Below, piece after piece: positions 44,718-56,472 of a DNA stretch of 64,000 bases. The stretch lies in assembly GCA_036260945.1 (NCBI GenBank), contig DATALT010000002.1, forward strand, positions 558,001 through 622,000, in the 5' to 3' direction. The stretch's first letter is position 1. Each line of letters begins with the position of its first letter. Origin of the DNA: Candidatus Babeliales bacterium. Lineage in GTDB: Bacteria > Babelota > Babeliae > Babelales > JACPOV01. The notes under the pieces were generated by a model, which worked only from the letters and a program-made list of their open reading frames with translations, ran no database searches and was not told the DNA's origin. The position numbers and the translations under genes are program-made.

Positions 44718-45299
44718 TTATTCCTCTGTAAATTTTAATTTCTTGCATGCATCAAGCTTCTGTTTCCACTCAGCGCGAGTTTTTTCTATTTTTTCTAATA
44801 ATCGACTCATTTTGTTATCCTCTAAATCTACATTTTGAGGAATTTTTTTTTGTAATTTTTCAAACTCAGAGTATTTAGCTCTAAATAAACCGCATTTCTT
44901 ACAAATTACATCCTGCTCATTTACTTTACATACCCGCCAGGAAATACTTTCACCTATTACACAAATCGCTGTCGATATCAAAATATTTAGACCAAAAATA
45001 CCCTGATAGTGTTTTGGCATTTCTAAAGAACCCCTATTAAAATCGTACGACAAGCCTTTCGTTTGTCCCGCCGCGCACATGAGCAACCCGCAACAATACA
45101 CAACGCCAGCTAAAAAATAGATAGATCCAGCTACAAAAGTGTTAGGTTTTTGAGCGCTTTCAACAGCAGAATTCCATTGAGAGCGCACAGAATAATACTC
45201 TTTTTTCAACGATTGATAATCTTCACTCTTATTACCAAAACATATAAAGCTCTCTACTATAAGTAGACTCAGCAGTCTTATTTTTTTAATGGGTATCAT
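44718..45299 (-). CDS. Exported hairpin/coiled-coil family protein (193 aa, second of pair)
   Basis: Signal-like N-terminus (LLSLLIVESFICFG), short coiled coil, a hydrophobic hairpin (~55-110), then a Cys-containing helical part ending RAEWKQKLDACKK. That ending matches the upstream paralogue (RSEWQEKFGVCKK) almost residue for residue. The start overlaps the upstream stop (ATGA). Unknown function; likely periplasmic or membrane-attached. Confidence 0.65.
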   Translation of the reverse strand: MIPIKKIRLLSLLIVESFICFGNKSEDYQSLKKEYYSVRSQWNSAVESAQKPNTFVAGSIYFLAGVVYCCGLLMCAAGQTKGLSYDFNRGSLEMPKHYQGIFGLNILISTAICVIGESISWRVCKVNEQDVICKKCGLFRAKYSEFEKLQKKIPQNVDLEDNKMSRLLEKIEKTRAEWKQKLDACKKLKFTEE

Positions 45300-45877
45300 T
45301 GTTTTTCAAGTTTGCTCTTCTTACACACACCAAATTTTTCTTGCCATTCACTTCTAAGCGTATTCATATACTTCTCAATGCGCTCTCGTTCTTGAGCCGA
45401 TATTTTGGAGTCATCCATCTTTTTATTTATTTCAGCACTATAGGAATCAAGTTTTCTAAGTTTCTCGAGAAACAGTTCGTAATGCTCGCAAATGGTATTT
45501 TTGCCGTACAAAGATTCATAAAGTATTCCACTTGAAGCGCTTAAAACAGATCCGATTAAACAATTCTCTCCAAATGAAATGGTGGGGGCCTCACAATCAG
45601 GCTGCATATAGGCCAAACTGCCTACCACGAAAAGAAGTGCTGCAGCGGCGCATGCACCCCCACTAAAAGAAGTTATTTCACTTTTAGCATTTTCTAGCTT
45701 TTCCCATTGCTGTCTTTGCTGCTCGATTTCACTTTTTACTTGTTTACCAAGCAAAACATACTCTTTTGAGAAAGATGGAATTACGCAACCGTGTCCAATG
45801 AGCAAAGCAAAGAGCACTATTGCAAATTTGCTGCCGAGAAAGAAACTTATAACTTTATTTTTTTTTGGAGTTTTCAA
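45296..45877 (-). CDS. Exported hairpin/coiled-coil family protein (193 aa, first of pair)
   Basis: A signal-like helix (FAIVLFALLIGHGC) is followed by a Gln/Glu-rich coil (EIEQQRQQWEKLENAK), a hydrophobic hairpin at ~65-115, and a long C-terminal coil ending RSEWQEKFGVCKK. It has a paralogue directly downstream. The start overlaps the upstream gene by 23 bp. No known domain. Confidence 0.65.
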   Translation of the reverse strand: MKTPKKNKVISFFLGSKFAIVLFALLIGHGCVIPSFSKEYVLLGKQVKSEIEQQRQQWEKLENAKSEITSFSGGACAAAALLFVVGSLAYMQPDCEAPTISFGENCLIGSVLSASSGILYESLYGKNTICEHYELFLEKLRKLDSYSAEINKKMDDSKISAQERERIEKYMNTLRSEWQEKFGVCKKSKLEKQ

Positions 45878-46352
45878 GATGGTTTCTCCAATCCTCTTTG
45901 ATTTTGTTCATACTGTTTCGTATTTTTTCTTTATCTGCTTCTGATGCGTTTACGTAGCTGAGAATTACTTCATTTTCTTGGCAAAATTTCTCTAACTTTA
46001 CTAATTCTTCCTGAAAATAAGCGGGGTTCTCTTCGATGCACCGTTTGTCATCCCTATTTGATTGATATTTTTTCCACCCCAAAGCACCGATTACCGCAGC
46101 GGCAGAACATCCTATGAAACTCAAATCATGGCAATAAGCGCAAGCAAATATTGAAAGGCACCCAGCTAAAAATATCATATCTGCGGTTCTTGTTGAGCTT
46201 CTCATTGAGCTCATAAACTCATTGCGCAGGTTTTCCCTGCGTTCAAGTTCATGCTCGATGATCATAATTTGAGTTGCTTTTTGAGCTATAAGCAGCTGAT
46301 TACCCAAAAAACAAAAAACTGCGATCAGGCTCATTTTTTTATTAAAAAACAT
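45855..46352 (-). CDS. Exported hairpin/coiled-coil family protein (165 aa, first of 4-gene run)
   Basis: Signal peptide (LIAVFCFLGNQLLIAQ), coil (IIEHELERRENLR), hydrophobic hairpin at ~60-95, C-terminal coil ending KEDWRNHLENSKK, which aligns with the EW...CKK ending of the two genes downstream. It is divergent from gyrB. Unknown function. Confidence 0.65.
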   Translation of the reverse strand: MFFNKKMSLIAVFCFLGNQLLIAQKATQIMIIEHELERRENLRNEFMSSMRSSTRTADMIFLAGCLSIFACAYCHDLSFIGCSAAAVIGALGWKKYQSNRDDKRCIEENPAYFQEELVKLEKFCQENEVILSYVNASEADKEKIRNSMNKIKEDWRNHLENSKKK

Positions 46353-46387
46353 AGATTACCTTTAAAGATTTAACTGCGTTGTCCAGG

Positions 46388-46416
46388 TTGTCAAAAAAAC
46401 TCTTTTTTTGTATACT
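46388..46416 (+). promoter_or_regulatory. Predicted gyrB promoter with overlapping palindrome
   Basis: TTGTCA (46388-46393), a 17-nt spacer, then TATACT (46411-46416), about 80 bp before the start codon. The -10 box runs into an imperfect palindrome ACTATAATGCAGTATAGT (46414-46431), which could bind a regulator. Confidence 0.6.
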
Positions 46417-46443
46417 ATAATGCAGTATAGTGCAAAGAAATAA

Positions 46444-48921
<2,478 letters not shown>

Positions 48922-48933
48922 AAAGCGAATCGG

Positions 48934-49908
48934 ATGGATCAATTTTTAATCGAGATCGATAATTTCATTCAAAAAAATCGGCTTATTGGAACCGGCGATA
49001 CGATTATCGCCGGTCTTTCTGGCGGGCCAGATTCTGTTTTTTTATTGCATCTCCTTGAACGTTACCGAAAAACTCACGCTATAAACATTATTGCTGCCCA
49101 TTTAAATCACGAATGGCGCGAAGATGCTCAAAAAGATACTGATCTTTCCAAAGATTTATGCCTCGCATTGGGCATTCCATTGGTGGTAAAAAAAGCTTCC
49201 GAACTTCAAATTTCGATAAAAAATAACGGTTCAAAAGAAGAAGTTGCGCGAAAACTACGCCGTTTTTTCTTTGAGCAATTAGCTGCTGAACATAGCGCAC
49301 ACTCGATTGCGCTTGGCCATCATGCAAACGATCAGCAAGAAACATTTTTTATGCGACTGATCCGAGGAGCAACGCTTTCGGGCCTTACGTGCATGAAACC
49401 CAAAGACGGCCTTTATATTCGACCGCTTTTGCAAACGCCTAAACCAGATATCATTTCATATCTTGAAACGAATAACATTCTTTATGCATACGACAGCACA
49501 AACGAATCGGATGCGTTTTTAAGAAACAGAATTCGCACATCGGTAATCCCCGCTATTTGCCTTGCTGATTCTCGATTTGAAAAACAGTTTTCGCGAACAC
49601 TTAATCATTTGCAGGAAACGGAAAGTTTTCTTGATGATATGACCGAAGTTGTTTTTGAAAATCTCACCAGAAAAGGCAATGAATCGTGGCAAGTGGATCT
49701 TGAGCAGTTCAGGCATCTTCACCCTTTTATGAAGAAGCGATTGCTTGTGCACTGGCTGATAGTCGAAGAAGCATCAATGGTACTAACTGAACAATTTTTA
49801 GATGAAATTATACGCTTCTTGGAATCATCCGATAAAAAAAGCCACGCACTTCATCATGCATGGCTTATAAATCGTACTGAAAACTGGTTTTTCTTGAGTA
49901 AACCTTAA
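48934..49908 (+). CDS. tilS: tRNA(Ile)-lysidine synthase
   Basis: 324 residues with the N-type ATP pyrophosphatase P-loop SGGPDS at 29-34, HLNHEWR, and GHHANDQQETFFMRLIRG. It lacks most of the C-terminal domain of long TilS, so it is a short form. It converts the anticodon CAU of tRNA-Ile2 to read AUA, an essential step in an AT-rich genome. It begins 12 bp after gyrB. Confidence 0.94.
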   Translation: MDQFLIEIDNFIQKNRLIGTGDTIIAGLSGGPDSVFLLHLLERYRKTHAINIIAAHLNHEWREDAQKDTDLSKDLCLALGIPLVVKKASELQISIKNNGSKEEVARKLRRFFFEQLAAEHSAHSIALGHHANDQQETFFMRLIRGATLSGLTCMKPKDGLYIRPLLQTPKPDIISYLETNNILYAYDSTNESDAFLRNRIRTSVIPAICLADSRFEKQFSRTLNHLQETESFLDDMTEVVFENLTRKGNESWQVDLEQFRHLHPFMKKRLLVHWLIVEEASMVLTEQFLDEIIRFLESSDKKSHALHHAWLINRTENWFFLSKP

Positions 49909-50423
49909 TTTTTACTCTTACTTTTCTGAGGTTGCTTTTGCAACGACTCATATTTTTTTTCGCAATCAGCAAGCGCCTCAGCAATTTTGCTTTTTAACGC
50001 TTTTCCGCGCTCGATCGTATCAAATCGATTTACTCGTATATTATCTTCGATAGCTTTAAAATGCCTATAAATCGCTGGCAACTTGTTTTTCATGTTTTCA
50101 TTTTCTGAATCTTTGAAAGCTTTGTAAAAACTCACAACTCCAATGGGCCCCAAAGGATGCAACAGAGGGTGTTTCTCAAAGCATATTAAGCTCAAACCCA
50201 GAATAAATGGACCGGCTATAAGGGTACCAATCAGTGGATTTCTTATGGGCTTGTTCATTTCATTGTAGCCGTCGAGAAAATGTCTTTCTAGCTCATCTAG
50301 CATTCGTTGCTGCAAAGCCTCATTTTTTTGAGCTTCGGCCTTAAGATCAACCGTCCCGTTTTGCACCTGCGCCATGCAGCCGGTGTTTAATAGAAATGTT
50401 ACTAGTGCGATAAAGAAAAACAT
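49905..50423 (-). CDS. Exported hairpin/coiled-coil protein (172 aa)
   Basis: N-terminus MFFFIALVTFLLNTGC has a lipobox-like cysteine. A helical region, a hydrophobic hairpin around 65-85 (LIGTLIAGPFILGLSLI), and a Lys-rich C-terminal coil follow. It overlaps the end of tilS by 4 bp on the opposite strand. Same layout as the 43.9-46.4 kb genes; sequence similarity is not obvious. Confidence 0.6.
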   Translation of the reverse strand: MFFFIALVTFLLNTGCMAQVQNGTVDLKAEAQKNEALQQRMLDELERHFLDGYNEMNKPIRNPLIGTLIAGPFILGLSLICFEKHPLLHPLGPIGVVSFYKAFKDSENENMKNKLPAIYRHFKAIEDNIRVNRFDTIERGKALKSKIAEALADCEKKYESLQKQPQKSKSKN

Positions 50424-50478
50424 AGTTTCAATCCCCCAAAAAAATTAGAACTTTTCTATCTTATCGCAAAACAAGGCC

Positions 50479-51081
50479 TTAATCCACAGTCTTCTTTGAC
50501 ACTAATCGATTATTTTTTAAAATAAATCGCCAGCGTTTACTCACACCTTTTGAGATGCCAATGCGCCGGGTTGCTTTAACCTCTCGCTTGAGAACCGGTG
50601 TTCCATGAGCAATAAAGAGCTCACCTTCGCTTGAAAGATCCAATCCATCAAGATCCCTCGATATGCCAAGTGCCTTGGTTAATTTTCCTGGGCCGTTGGT
50701 TAAATTAACTTCATTATCAATATGCGGCCGCCGTTTTTTCATATATTCGATCCCCGAAACGGGCTCGATTGCGCGAATTAAAACGCCACCAGCCGGCACC
50801 GTTTCATCACGGGCAACGATATTTAAGCAAGAATTATTATGAACGAAATAAACATACGCGTGCCCTATCCGACCAAAAAGTGATCGGTTTCGTTTTCTTT
50901 CACCAATAAACGCGTGGCTTGCAGGATCATTACTTGGATACGCTTCAGTTTCGACAATTTTGCCAACAAGCAATTTGCCAGCTATTTTGCGTACCAAATA
51001 GGCGCCCATTAATTCTCGGGCTACAACGACCGTATTGCGTTTATAAAATGCTCGAGCTATTGGTTTATATATGGTAACCAT
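50479..51081 (-). CDS. mpg: 3-methyladenine DNA glycosylase (AAG/MPG family)
   Basis: 200 residues, matching bacterial homologues of human AAG: ELMGAYLV, KIVETEAYPSNDPASHA, YVYFVHNNSCLNIV, VLIRAIEP and NGPGKLTKALGI. It excises alkylated purines. With ogt, the window holds two alkylation-repair genes. Confidence 0.95.
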   Translation of the reverse strand: MVTIYKPIARAFYKRNTVVVARELMGAYLVRKIAGKLLVGKIVETEAYPSNDPASHAFIGERKRNRSLFGRIGHAYVYFVHNNSCLNIVARDETVPAGGVLIRAIEPVSGIEYMKKRRPHIDNEVNLTNGPGKLTKALGISRDLDGLDLSSEGELFIAHGTPVLKREVKATRRIGISKGVSKRWRFILKNNRLVSKKTVD

Positions 51082-51123
51082 GATTCTATGTTCCGGAAGC
51101 GATAAGAATCATCAGCAAATAAT

Positions 51124-51726
51124 TCATGAAAGCGCCTTCGGTTTTTCAAGTGAATTAAGCAATTCGCATGCTTTTATTTTTCCATCAAATACTTTTACCG
51201 CTTCTTCCATTGAAGAAACAAGATTTCGCTCTTCCTCAATCAACGGAACACCGTTCACCGATAAATCCAGTTTTGCTTGTATAAGATTTTTCTTAAATCT
51301 ATTAAGCAGCTTTTTGCATGCCCGCTGGTCGGCACAAAGGGCTTTTTGATCGTTCTCTTCTGTTGCAAACGATGGAACTTTACTCGCAGCCCATACCGCT
51401 CCCTCCGCTAAAAAAAGAGCGGCAACATCTTCAAATGCTAGTTCTTCATGCCAAAACTGCAGCCCAACTTTAACAAGCATCGCGATGGGAACAAGCTGTA
51501 TCCAGTGCTTTGCTTCGCTCATCGCTTCTTTTCGCTGATTGAGCCCACACTCCCATTCATCTCGTAGCCGATCGTAATCAGTTCGCATTTGAAGAACAAT
51601 CTTTTCATGCTGCAACTTTAACCGTTCTTCGGGAGGAATCGTAAGTCGGCCAGATGCATCAAAGTTGTACGCGCGAAGTTGGATAGCGGCAAGAATAACA
51701 GTCAAAAACGGTATACTGCGTACCAT
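51124..51726 (-). CDS. Exported helical protein (200 aa)
   Basis: Signal peptide (PFLTVILAAIQLRA), helical coil, one or two hydrophobic segments around 70-110, then a Cys/Lys-rich helical tail. It lies 11 bp after the gene at 51738-52298. It shares the layout of the hairpin/coil proteins near gyrB. Unknown function. Confidence 0.55.
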   Translation of the reverse strand: MVRSIPFLTVILAAIQLRAYNFDASGRLTIPPEERLKLQHEKIVLQMRTDYDRLRDEWECGLNQRKEAMSEAKHWIQLVPIAMLVKVGLQFWHEELAFEDVAALFLAEGAVWAASKVPSFATEENDQKALCADQRACKKLLNRFKKNLIQAKLDLSVNGVPLIEEERNLVSSMEEAVKVFDGKIKACELLNSLEKPKALS

Positions 51727-51737
51727 ATTTTATACGG

Positions 51738-52298
51738 TTATGCTTTAATATTTGAAACATAGCTTTGCGCTTGCGCAATTTCATCAAGAAGATCTTGTGC
51801 TTCCGGAAGTTTGTTTTTTTCCAATTCTATTTCAACTTCCATTCGAAGAACGCCAAGAAATTCTTGATACGCTTCTTTATTTTCTGCAAAGTTCTTCTTC
51901 ATTGTTGCTAACCCCTTAGAAAACAAATAGAAAAACCCTGAAGCTGCTGCCATGGTAAGCGCTACTGCGCCCAGTCTCTCTGTTGGATTAAGTTGTTGCT
52001 GAGTTCCTAGAAGGATTGCCCATAACCCAAAAAGTGGGACGCTCGATACGCTTGCTATTCTTGTTGATGAAATTTGCCTCAAATATTTTTTTTCAGATTT
52101 TAGAAACGCTTTTTGAGATTCGTGAAAAACAAGTTTAAGTATCAGCAATTGCCTTTGTGCTTCAAGGGGATTCATCTCTTGCGAACTGCATGAACTGCAA
52201 GAGCGCGAAGTAAAATACACTAGTTTTTTTGGCAATACATCGTTAAAAGTACTGCACATTCCTGCAATTATTACCAATCGTAAAAGAACGTATTTCAT
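51738..52298 (-). CDS. Exported hairpin/coiled-coil protein (186 aa)
   Basis: Signal-like start (LLRLVIIAGMCSTF), a Cys cluster (SCSSCSS) after it, a coil, a hydrophobic hairpin at ~85-125 (VPLFGLWAILLG; AVALTMAAASGFFYLF) and an acidic C-terminal coil. First of a two-gene run with 51124-51726. Unknown function. Confidence 0.6.
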   Translation of the reverse strand: MKYVLLRLVIIAGMCSTFNDVLPKKLVYFTSRSCSSCSSQEMNPLEAQRQLLILKLVFHESQKAFLKSEKKYLRQISSTRIASVSSVPLFGLWAILLGTQQQLNPTERLGAVALTMAAASGFFYLFSKGLATMKKNFAENKEAYQEFLGVLRMEVEIELEKNKLPEAQDLLDEIAQAQSYVSNIKA

Positions 52299-52328
52299 CT
52301 CTATTTTAAACCTTTTTTAGGATAATTA

Positions 52329-52543
52329 TTATTCAACATCTACTTGCTGCGTAGTGTAAAAAAGATGATCGTCTAAGTCAAAGTTAAACGATTTGTTTAT
52401 ATTTTTTTCAATTGCTTGGTAACTACGAGTTCCAATAACTTTGTTTACCAATTTCTTATTTTTGTCGTATTTTAAAAGAAAGCTGTACGCGCAAAAAAAA
52501 GGAAGTTCATGATCGAACGTCGTCGCCCAGCATTAATTATTTT
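52329..52543 (-). pseudogene. Possible remnant of a coding sequence without a start
   Basis: On the minus strand a frame that opens after a stop near 52541 and ends with TAA at 52329-52331 contains protein-like sequence (KVIGTRSYQAIEKNINKSFN, then DLDDHLFYTTQQVDVE). There is no ATG, only a TTG in mid-frame without a ribosome-binding site, and its upstream end overlaps the start of the plus-strand TonB-like gene. It may be a decayed gene end. Confidence 0.25.
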
Positions 52544-53486
52544 GCTCATAATTCTTTCGTTTCTTTTACACATCGGCTTTCTCATACTTTTTTTTCTTAT
52601 TAAGCCACCCGAGCATGCGCCTTCAATGCCATCAATCACCTTTGAAGAACCCCCTGCTCCCCTCAGCTTTGCGCAGCAAGAACCTGATCCGACCGGCGTT
52701 GCATCGCTTAAACCACGCGCTTCAAATTTTGGAGACCCGAACGAACAAAATGAACCAACCGAGGCAGCAAAAAATTCTTTAACCAAAGAGCATATTGAAG
52801 ATGAGAATTCAGATTCTGAGAAAAACGAAGAAGAAAATTCTCAAGATGAGAAGCAAAAACCAACGGACCAACCTGAGAAAAATAATGAAGTTGTCACAAC
52901 TGCCGACACCGAATCAATGACCCAGCTCATCATTGATCCAAAACCTGAAAACTCTGAACCTTTAACCCCAGTGCCGCAAAAAAAACGCCGTCGCGCAAAA
53001 CAACAACCCGTTCCTTCTCAAATTTACGGCGCAGATGTTCAAACTCGTTCGATAACATTTGCTGATATTGCACAAGGTTTTATTCACAGTATAAAAAATG
53101 AGGGTGATGATTGGCTCAAAAGAGATGGCGATGATTCCAAACGCCCCGATCCAGTTGAAATGCGATATATCAGTTATATTCAAAAAGTTGTTTGGTATTT
53201 GCAAAATTCGTTTCGTCAATCTGAGCCTAAATCATGGCCAACCGCTCAATCCGCAATGAGTTTCAAAATAACGCTCAATAAAGAAGGCGAAATTCATCAT
53301 ATTGAAATTATTAAACCGTCGGGCAACGATCTTCTTGATGCATTTATTCGCAAAAGAATTGAGAAGGCCGGCCCCTTTCCGCCACTTCCTGACCATTTTA
53401 AACGGCATCATTTTCAAATTCTCCTTTCGTTCACCGTTGGCGATCAGCGCATGCCCATAATACACGGCTACATAGCCTGCATGTAG
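52509..53486 (+). CDS. Second TonB/TolA-like energy-transducing protein
   Basis: 325 residues with one anchor helix at ~8-30 and a basic tip (MIERRRP). The periplasmic arm at ~95-150 is strongly acidic (NSDSEKNEEENSQDEKQ) before a basic stretch (KKRRRAKQQ). The C-terminal ~110 residues form a TonB-like domain (FKITLNKEGEIHHIEIIKPSG, PFPPLPDHF). It is not next to any exbBD genes. It could use the TolQR motor or another pair elsewhere. Confidence 0.8.
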   Translation: MIERRRPALIILLIILSFLLHIGFLILFFLIKPPEHAPSMPSITFEEPPAPLSFAQQEPDPTGVASLKPRASNFGDPNEQNEPTEAAKNSLTKEHIEDENSDSEKNEEENSQDEKQKPTDQPEKNNEVVTTADTESMTQLIIDPKPENSEPLTPVPQKKRRRAKQQPVPSQIYGADVQTRSITFADIAQGFIHSIKNEGDDWLKRDGDDSKRPDPVEMRYISYIQKVVWYLQNSFRQSEPKSWPTAQSAMSFKITLNKEGEIHHIEIIKPSGNDLLDAFIRKRIEKAGPFPPLPDHFKRHHFQILLSFTVGDQRMPIIHGYIACM

Positions 53487-53547
53487 AAAACTATTGTTGC
53501 ATTCATTGCCCCATTGATACGATTACAATATCAAGGGGGGAAATAAG

Positions 53548-54066
53548 TTGGACAAATTTACTATCGTTCTCATTGCATTGAGTATTCCATTCTCTATCTA
53601 TTGCCAACTTCACTTGAACATCAAACAAGAATGGAAACGAATTGGCACAACACCTACATCATCTCGTTATGAAAGTTTTTGGTTATTAGCGTGCACCATC
53701 GAATTCAAGAAAAAGAAAACAGATATCCCACTTTTTTTAGAGAAACTTCTTATTTCGTGGAAAGGCGCCCATATTGAACATTTGCACGGCAGCCTTTACA
53801 AAAAACCGCTTATCAATGAGTTTTTTCCGTTCCAAGAAAATTTATTATGCGAAAGCTCATGGAATCGCCAAAAACAGCAAATAATCTTTCGCCTTAATGC
53901 TCCGATAGTACTAGGAGCTGAAACCACTTTGTGCTTAGTGCTTTCGATCACCCAAAAGTTCGAATCGATTCTAAAAACAGGCTATTTTGAATTCGAACGT
54001 AATACTCTTCCCGAACTCCTTCAAGGATCGTTGCCTGATAAAACATTTATTTTTGCGTACCGTTAA
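53548..54066 (+). CDS. Exported protein of unknown function
   Basis: 172 residues from a TTG start preceded by AAGGGGGG. The signal-like N-terminus is MDKFTIVLIALSIPFSIYC. The mature part is predicted beta-rich with several aromatic residues (FEFERNTLPELLQG near the end). It follows the TonB-like gene by 61 bp, so they may work together. No family is recognised. Confidence 0.65.
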   Translation: MDKFTIVLIALSIPFSIYCQLHLNIKQEWKRIGTTPTSSRYESFWLLACTIEFKKKKTDIPLFLEKLLISWKGAHIEHLHGSLYKKPLINEFFPFQENLLCESSWNRQKQQIIFRLNAPIVLGAETTLCLVLSITQKFESILKTGYFEFERNTLPELLQGSLPDKTFIFAYR

Positions 54067-54232
54067 TCGATCCCCATTCAACTATAAACTCCTGGACTTT
54101 TACGGCTCTTCATTTTATTTTATCCCCAAAAAATAAGCTGCTCCATGAGCGCAGAAAAGCTTCGGGAAAATTTAAAAAACGTAAGCACTCGAAAAAAAAA
54201 CTGATATGCTTTATCAAAAAAGGAGCAGGTGA

Positions 54233-55540
54233 GTGGCAAAAGTTGTAATCATTGGCGCAGGACTTACCGGTATTTCCACCGCTTATCATTTAGAAAAAAA
54301 CGGATTCACCGATTATAAGCTCTTTGAAAAAGATACAACGGTTGGGGGTCTGTGCCGATCAGTCACACAAGACAATTTTACCTTCGACTATACCGGCCAT
54401 CTTTTACACACTAGCGATCCTTATTTTCAAAAGCTCATTGCTGATGTTGTCGGGCTTGAAAATATGAACGCAATCGATCGACGCTCATTTATTTATAGCC
54501 ACGGGGTCTATACCAAATATCCGTTTCAATCAAATCTTTATGGATTGCCAACCAATGTTATTACCGATTGCATTGAAGGTTTTGCACGAAGACCGACCAA
54601 AAAAAATAAAAAAGTCGTCTCTTTTCACGATTGGGTGCTTGCGCATTTCGGGGCTGGAATTGCGCGCCATTTCTTCTTTCCGTTTCAAAAAAAAATCCTA
54701 TCATATAATATTCGAAACGTAACCAATACGTGGATGGGAAGATTTGTTCCTGATACTACGCTCACAAAGCTTATCGAAGGAAGTATTATTGATCGCCCCG
54801 CATCCGTTGGCTACAATGCACACTTTGTGTACCCAAAAACTGGCGGCATAGAATTTTGGATAAAAAAATTAGCTGATCAATTAAAGAACGAAATCTACAT
54901 TCAGCATCAAGCATCCGGCGTGGATCTTAAAGAAAAAAAAGTTGTTTTTACCAATGGGCACGCAGAATCGTTTGATATTCTTATCAATACCATGCCCCTG
55001 GATAAACTTTTAACGCAGCTCACGGGAAGTCCAGTAGTACGATCACTCGCTAAAGCAGCAGATAAATTGCTCTGCAATTCGGTGATTAATTTTAATTTAG
55101 GGATTGGCAGAGAAAATCTTTCTGCCAAACATTGGATCTATTTTCCTGAAACGCAATTTCCTTTTTATAGAATTGGTTTTCCTCATAATTTTACAAAAAA
55201 TGCTGCGCCCGCCGGTTGCAGTTCGCTTTATGGCGAACTTTCTTATTTAAGAAAACCGAAAATGCCGCTTACCCAAATGCTCGATCATGCGCTTGCGAGC
55301 ACTAAAAAACTTCTTTCATTTGATGAGAGCGAAATAGTTACGAAAAAAATTATTCATATTGACCATGCATACGTTATCTATGATTTTTGGCGCGAAACAA
55401 ACCTGCCTAAAATTCTGGGCAGACTTGAAGACTTAAATATTCATTCGATAGGAAGGTACGGCGCCTGGAAATATTCAAGCATGCAAGAAGCAGTACTTGA
55501 TGGAAAAAATATTGCAGATCGTTTGACGATATCGCTGTAA
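54233..55540 (+). CDS. FAD-dependent UDP-galactopyranose-mutase-like / amine oxidase family protein
   Basis: 435 residues from a GTG start with AAGGAG before it. The FAD site is VVIIGAGLTGISTAYHLE, with GGLCRSV and FDYTGHLLH after it. A C-terminal FAD segment (GRYGAWKYSSMQEAVLDGKN) ends the fold. It resembles the UDP-galactopyranose mutase / protoporphyrinogen oxidase-like group often found in surface polysaccharide clusters. The following sugar epimerase supports a role in glycan synthesis, but the substrate is uncertain. Confidence 0.75.
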   Translation: MAKVVIIGAGLTGISTAYHLEKNGFTDYKLFEKDTTVGGLCRSVTQDNFTFDYTGHLLHTSDPYFQKLIADVVGLENMNAIDRRSFIYSHGVYTKYPFQSNLYGLPTNVITDCIEGFARRPTKKNKKVVSFHDWVLAHFGAGIARHFFFPFQKKILSYNIRNVTNTWMGRFVPDTTLTKLIEGSIIDRPASVGYNAHFVYPKTGGIEFWIKKLADQLKNEIYIQHQASGVDLKEKKVVFTNGHAESFDILINTMPLDKLLTQLTGSPVVRSLAKAADKLLCNSVINFNLGIGRENLSAKHWIYFPETQFPFYRIGFPHNFTKNAAPAGCSSLYGELSYLRKPKMPLTQMLDHALASTKKLLSFDESEIVTKKIIHIDHAYVIYDFWRETNLPKILGRLEDLNIHSIGRYGAWKYSSMQEAVLDGKNIADRLTISL

Positions 55541-55563
55541 ACAATTTTTAGAAAGAATCTAAA

Positions 55564-56472
55564 GTGGAAAACAGTACCTATTCATATATGAACGTTTTAG
55601 TTACTGGCGGAGCAGGATTTATCGGTTCGCATTTGGTAGAAAAACTGGTAACCCTCGGCGCTCAAGTTACCGTTTTAGATGATCTTTCAACCGGCTCACT
55701 TGAAAATTTGCACAATGTCTCTTCACAAATTAGATTTATTCACGGAACTATCAACGACTTACAAACGTGTATCGATGCAAGTAAACAGACCGATATTATT
55801 TTTCATCTTGCAGCATTTATTTCGGTTCCCGAATCGATGAGCAACCCAATTACTTGCTTTGACACAAATGTTAACGGAACACTTCATCTATTGAAAGCCG
55901 CACACTTTAATAAAAGCAAAAGAATTGTTTTTTCTTCCTCGTCGGCGGTATACGGTTCGGTCGAAGGCACCTGTAGCGAACACACCCCTTGCAAACCAGA
56001 ATCGCCCTACGGGCACTCGAAGCTCATGGGCGAGCTCTTATGCCGCGACGCGGTGAAAAGTTCGGAATTGAACGCCATTTCATTGCGATACTTTAATGTT
56101 TATGGTGAACGGCAGAACCCTCACGGCCAATATGCGTCGGTAGTCGCTCAGTTTAAAGAACGGATGAAACTGAATCAGCCTATTACAATTTACGGGGACG
56201 GGAATCAAACACGCGACTTTGTGCCAGTCAGCACCGTCGTACAAGCAAATCTTACTTCAGGCCTTTTGCCATTAGCTGTTTCATCTTTTGAAGTTTTTAA
56301 CGTTGGCACGGGCCGAAGTATTACGCTGCTGCAATTAGTTGAACAACTCAAAAACGAATTTCCTGAATTCTCAGCCGGGATCAGATTCAGCCCTGCTCGG
56401 AAAGGCGATATCAAACAATCAAACGCCGATTGCACAAAATTTGTCCGGGTACAAAAAATGATAACGCTTTAG
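55564..56472 (+). CDS. NAD-dependent sugar-nucleotide epimerase/dehydratase
   Basis: 302 residues; an extended SDR with GGAGFIGSH, SSSSAVYG and the catalytic YGHSK. The best fit is UDP-glucose or UDP-GlcNAc 4-epimerase (GalE/WbpP type), given LRYFNVYGERQNP and GDGNQTRDFV. The start is either the GTG at 55564 or the ATG at 55588. It begins 23 bp after the flavoprotein. Its end overlaps the convergent DUF2177 gene by 4 bp. Confidence 0.88.
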   Translation: MENSTYSYMNVLVTGGAGFIGSHLVEKLVTLGAQVTVLDDLSTGSLENLHNVSSQIRFIHGTINDLQTCIDASKQTDIIFHLAAFISVPESMSNPITCFDTNVNGTLHLLKAAHFNKSKRIVFSSSSAVYGSVEGTCSEHTPCKPESPYGHSKLMGELLCRDAVKSSELNAISLRYFNVYGERQNPHGQYASVVAQFKERMKLNQPITIYGDGNQTRDFVPVSTVVQANLTSGLLPLAVSSFEVFNVGTGRSITLLQLVEQLKNEFPEFSAGIRFSPARKGDIKQSNADCTKFVRVQKMITL

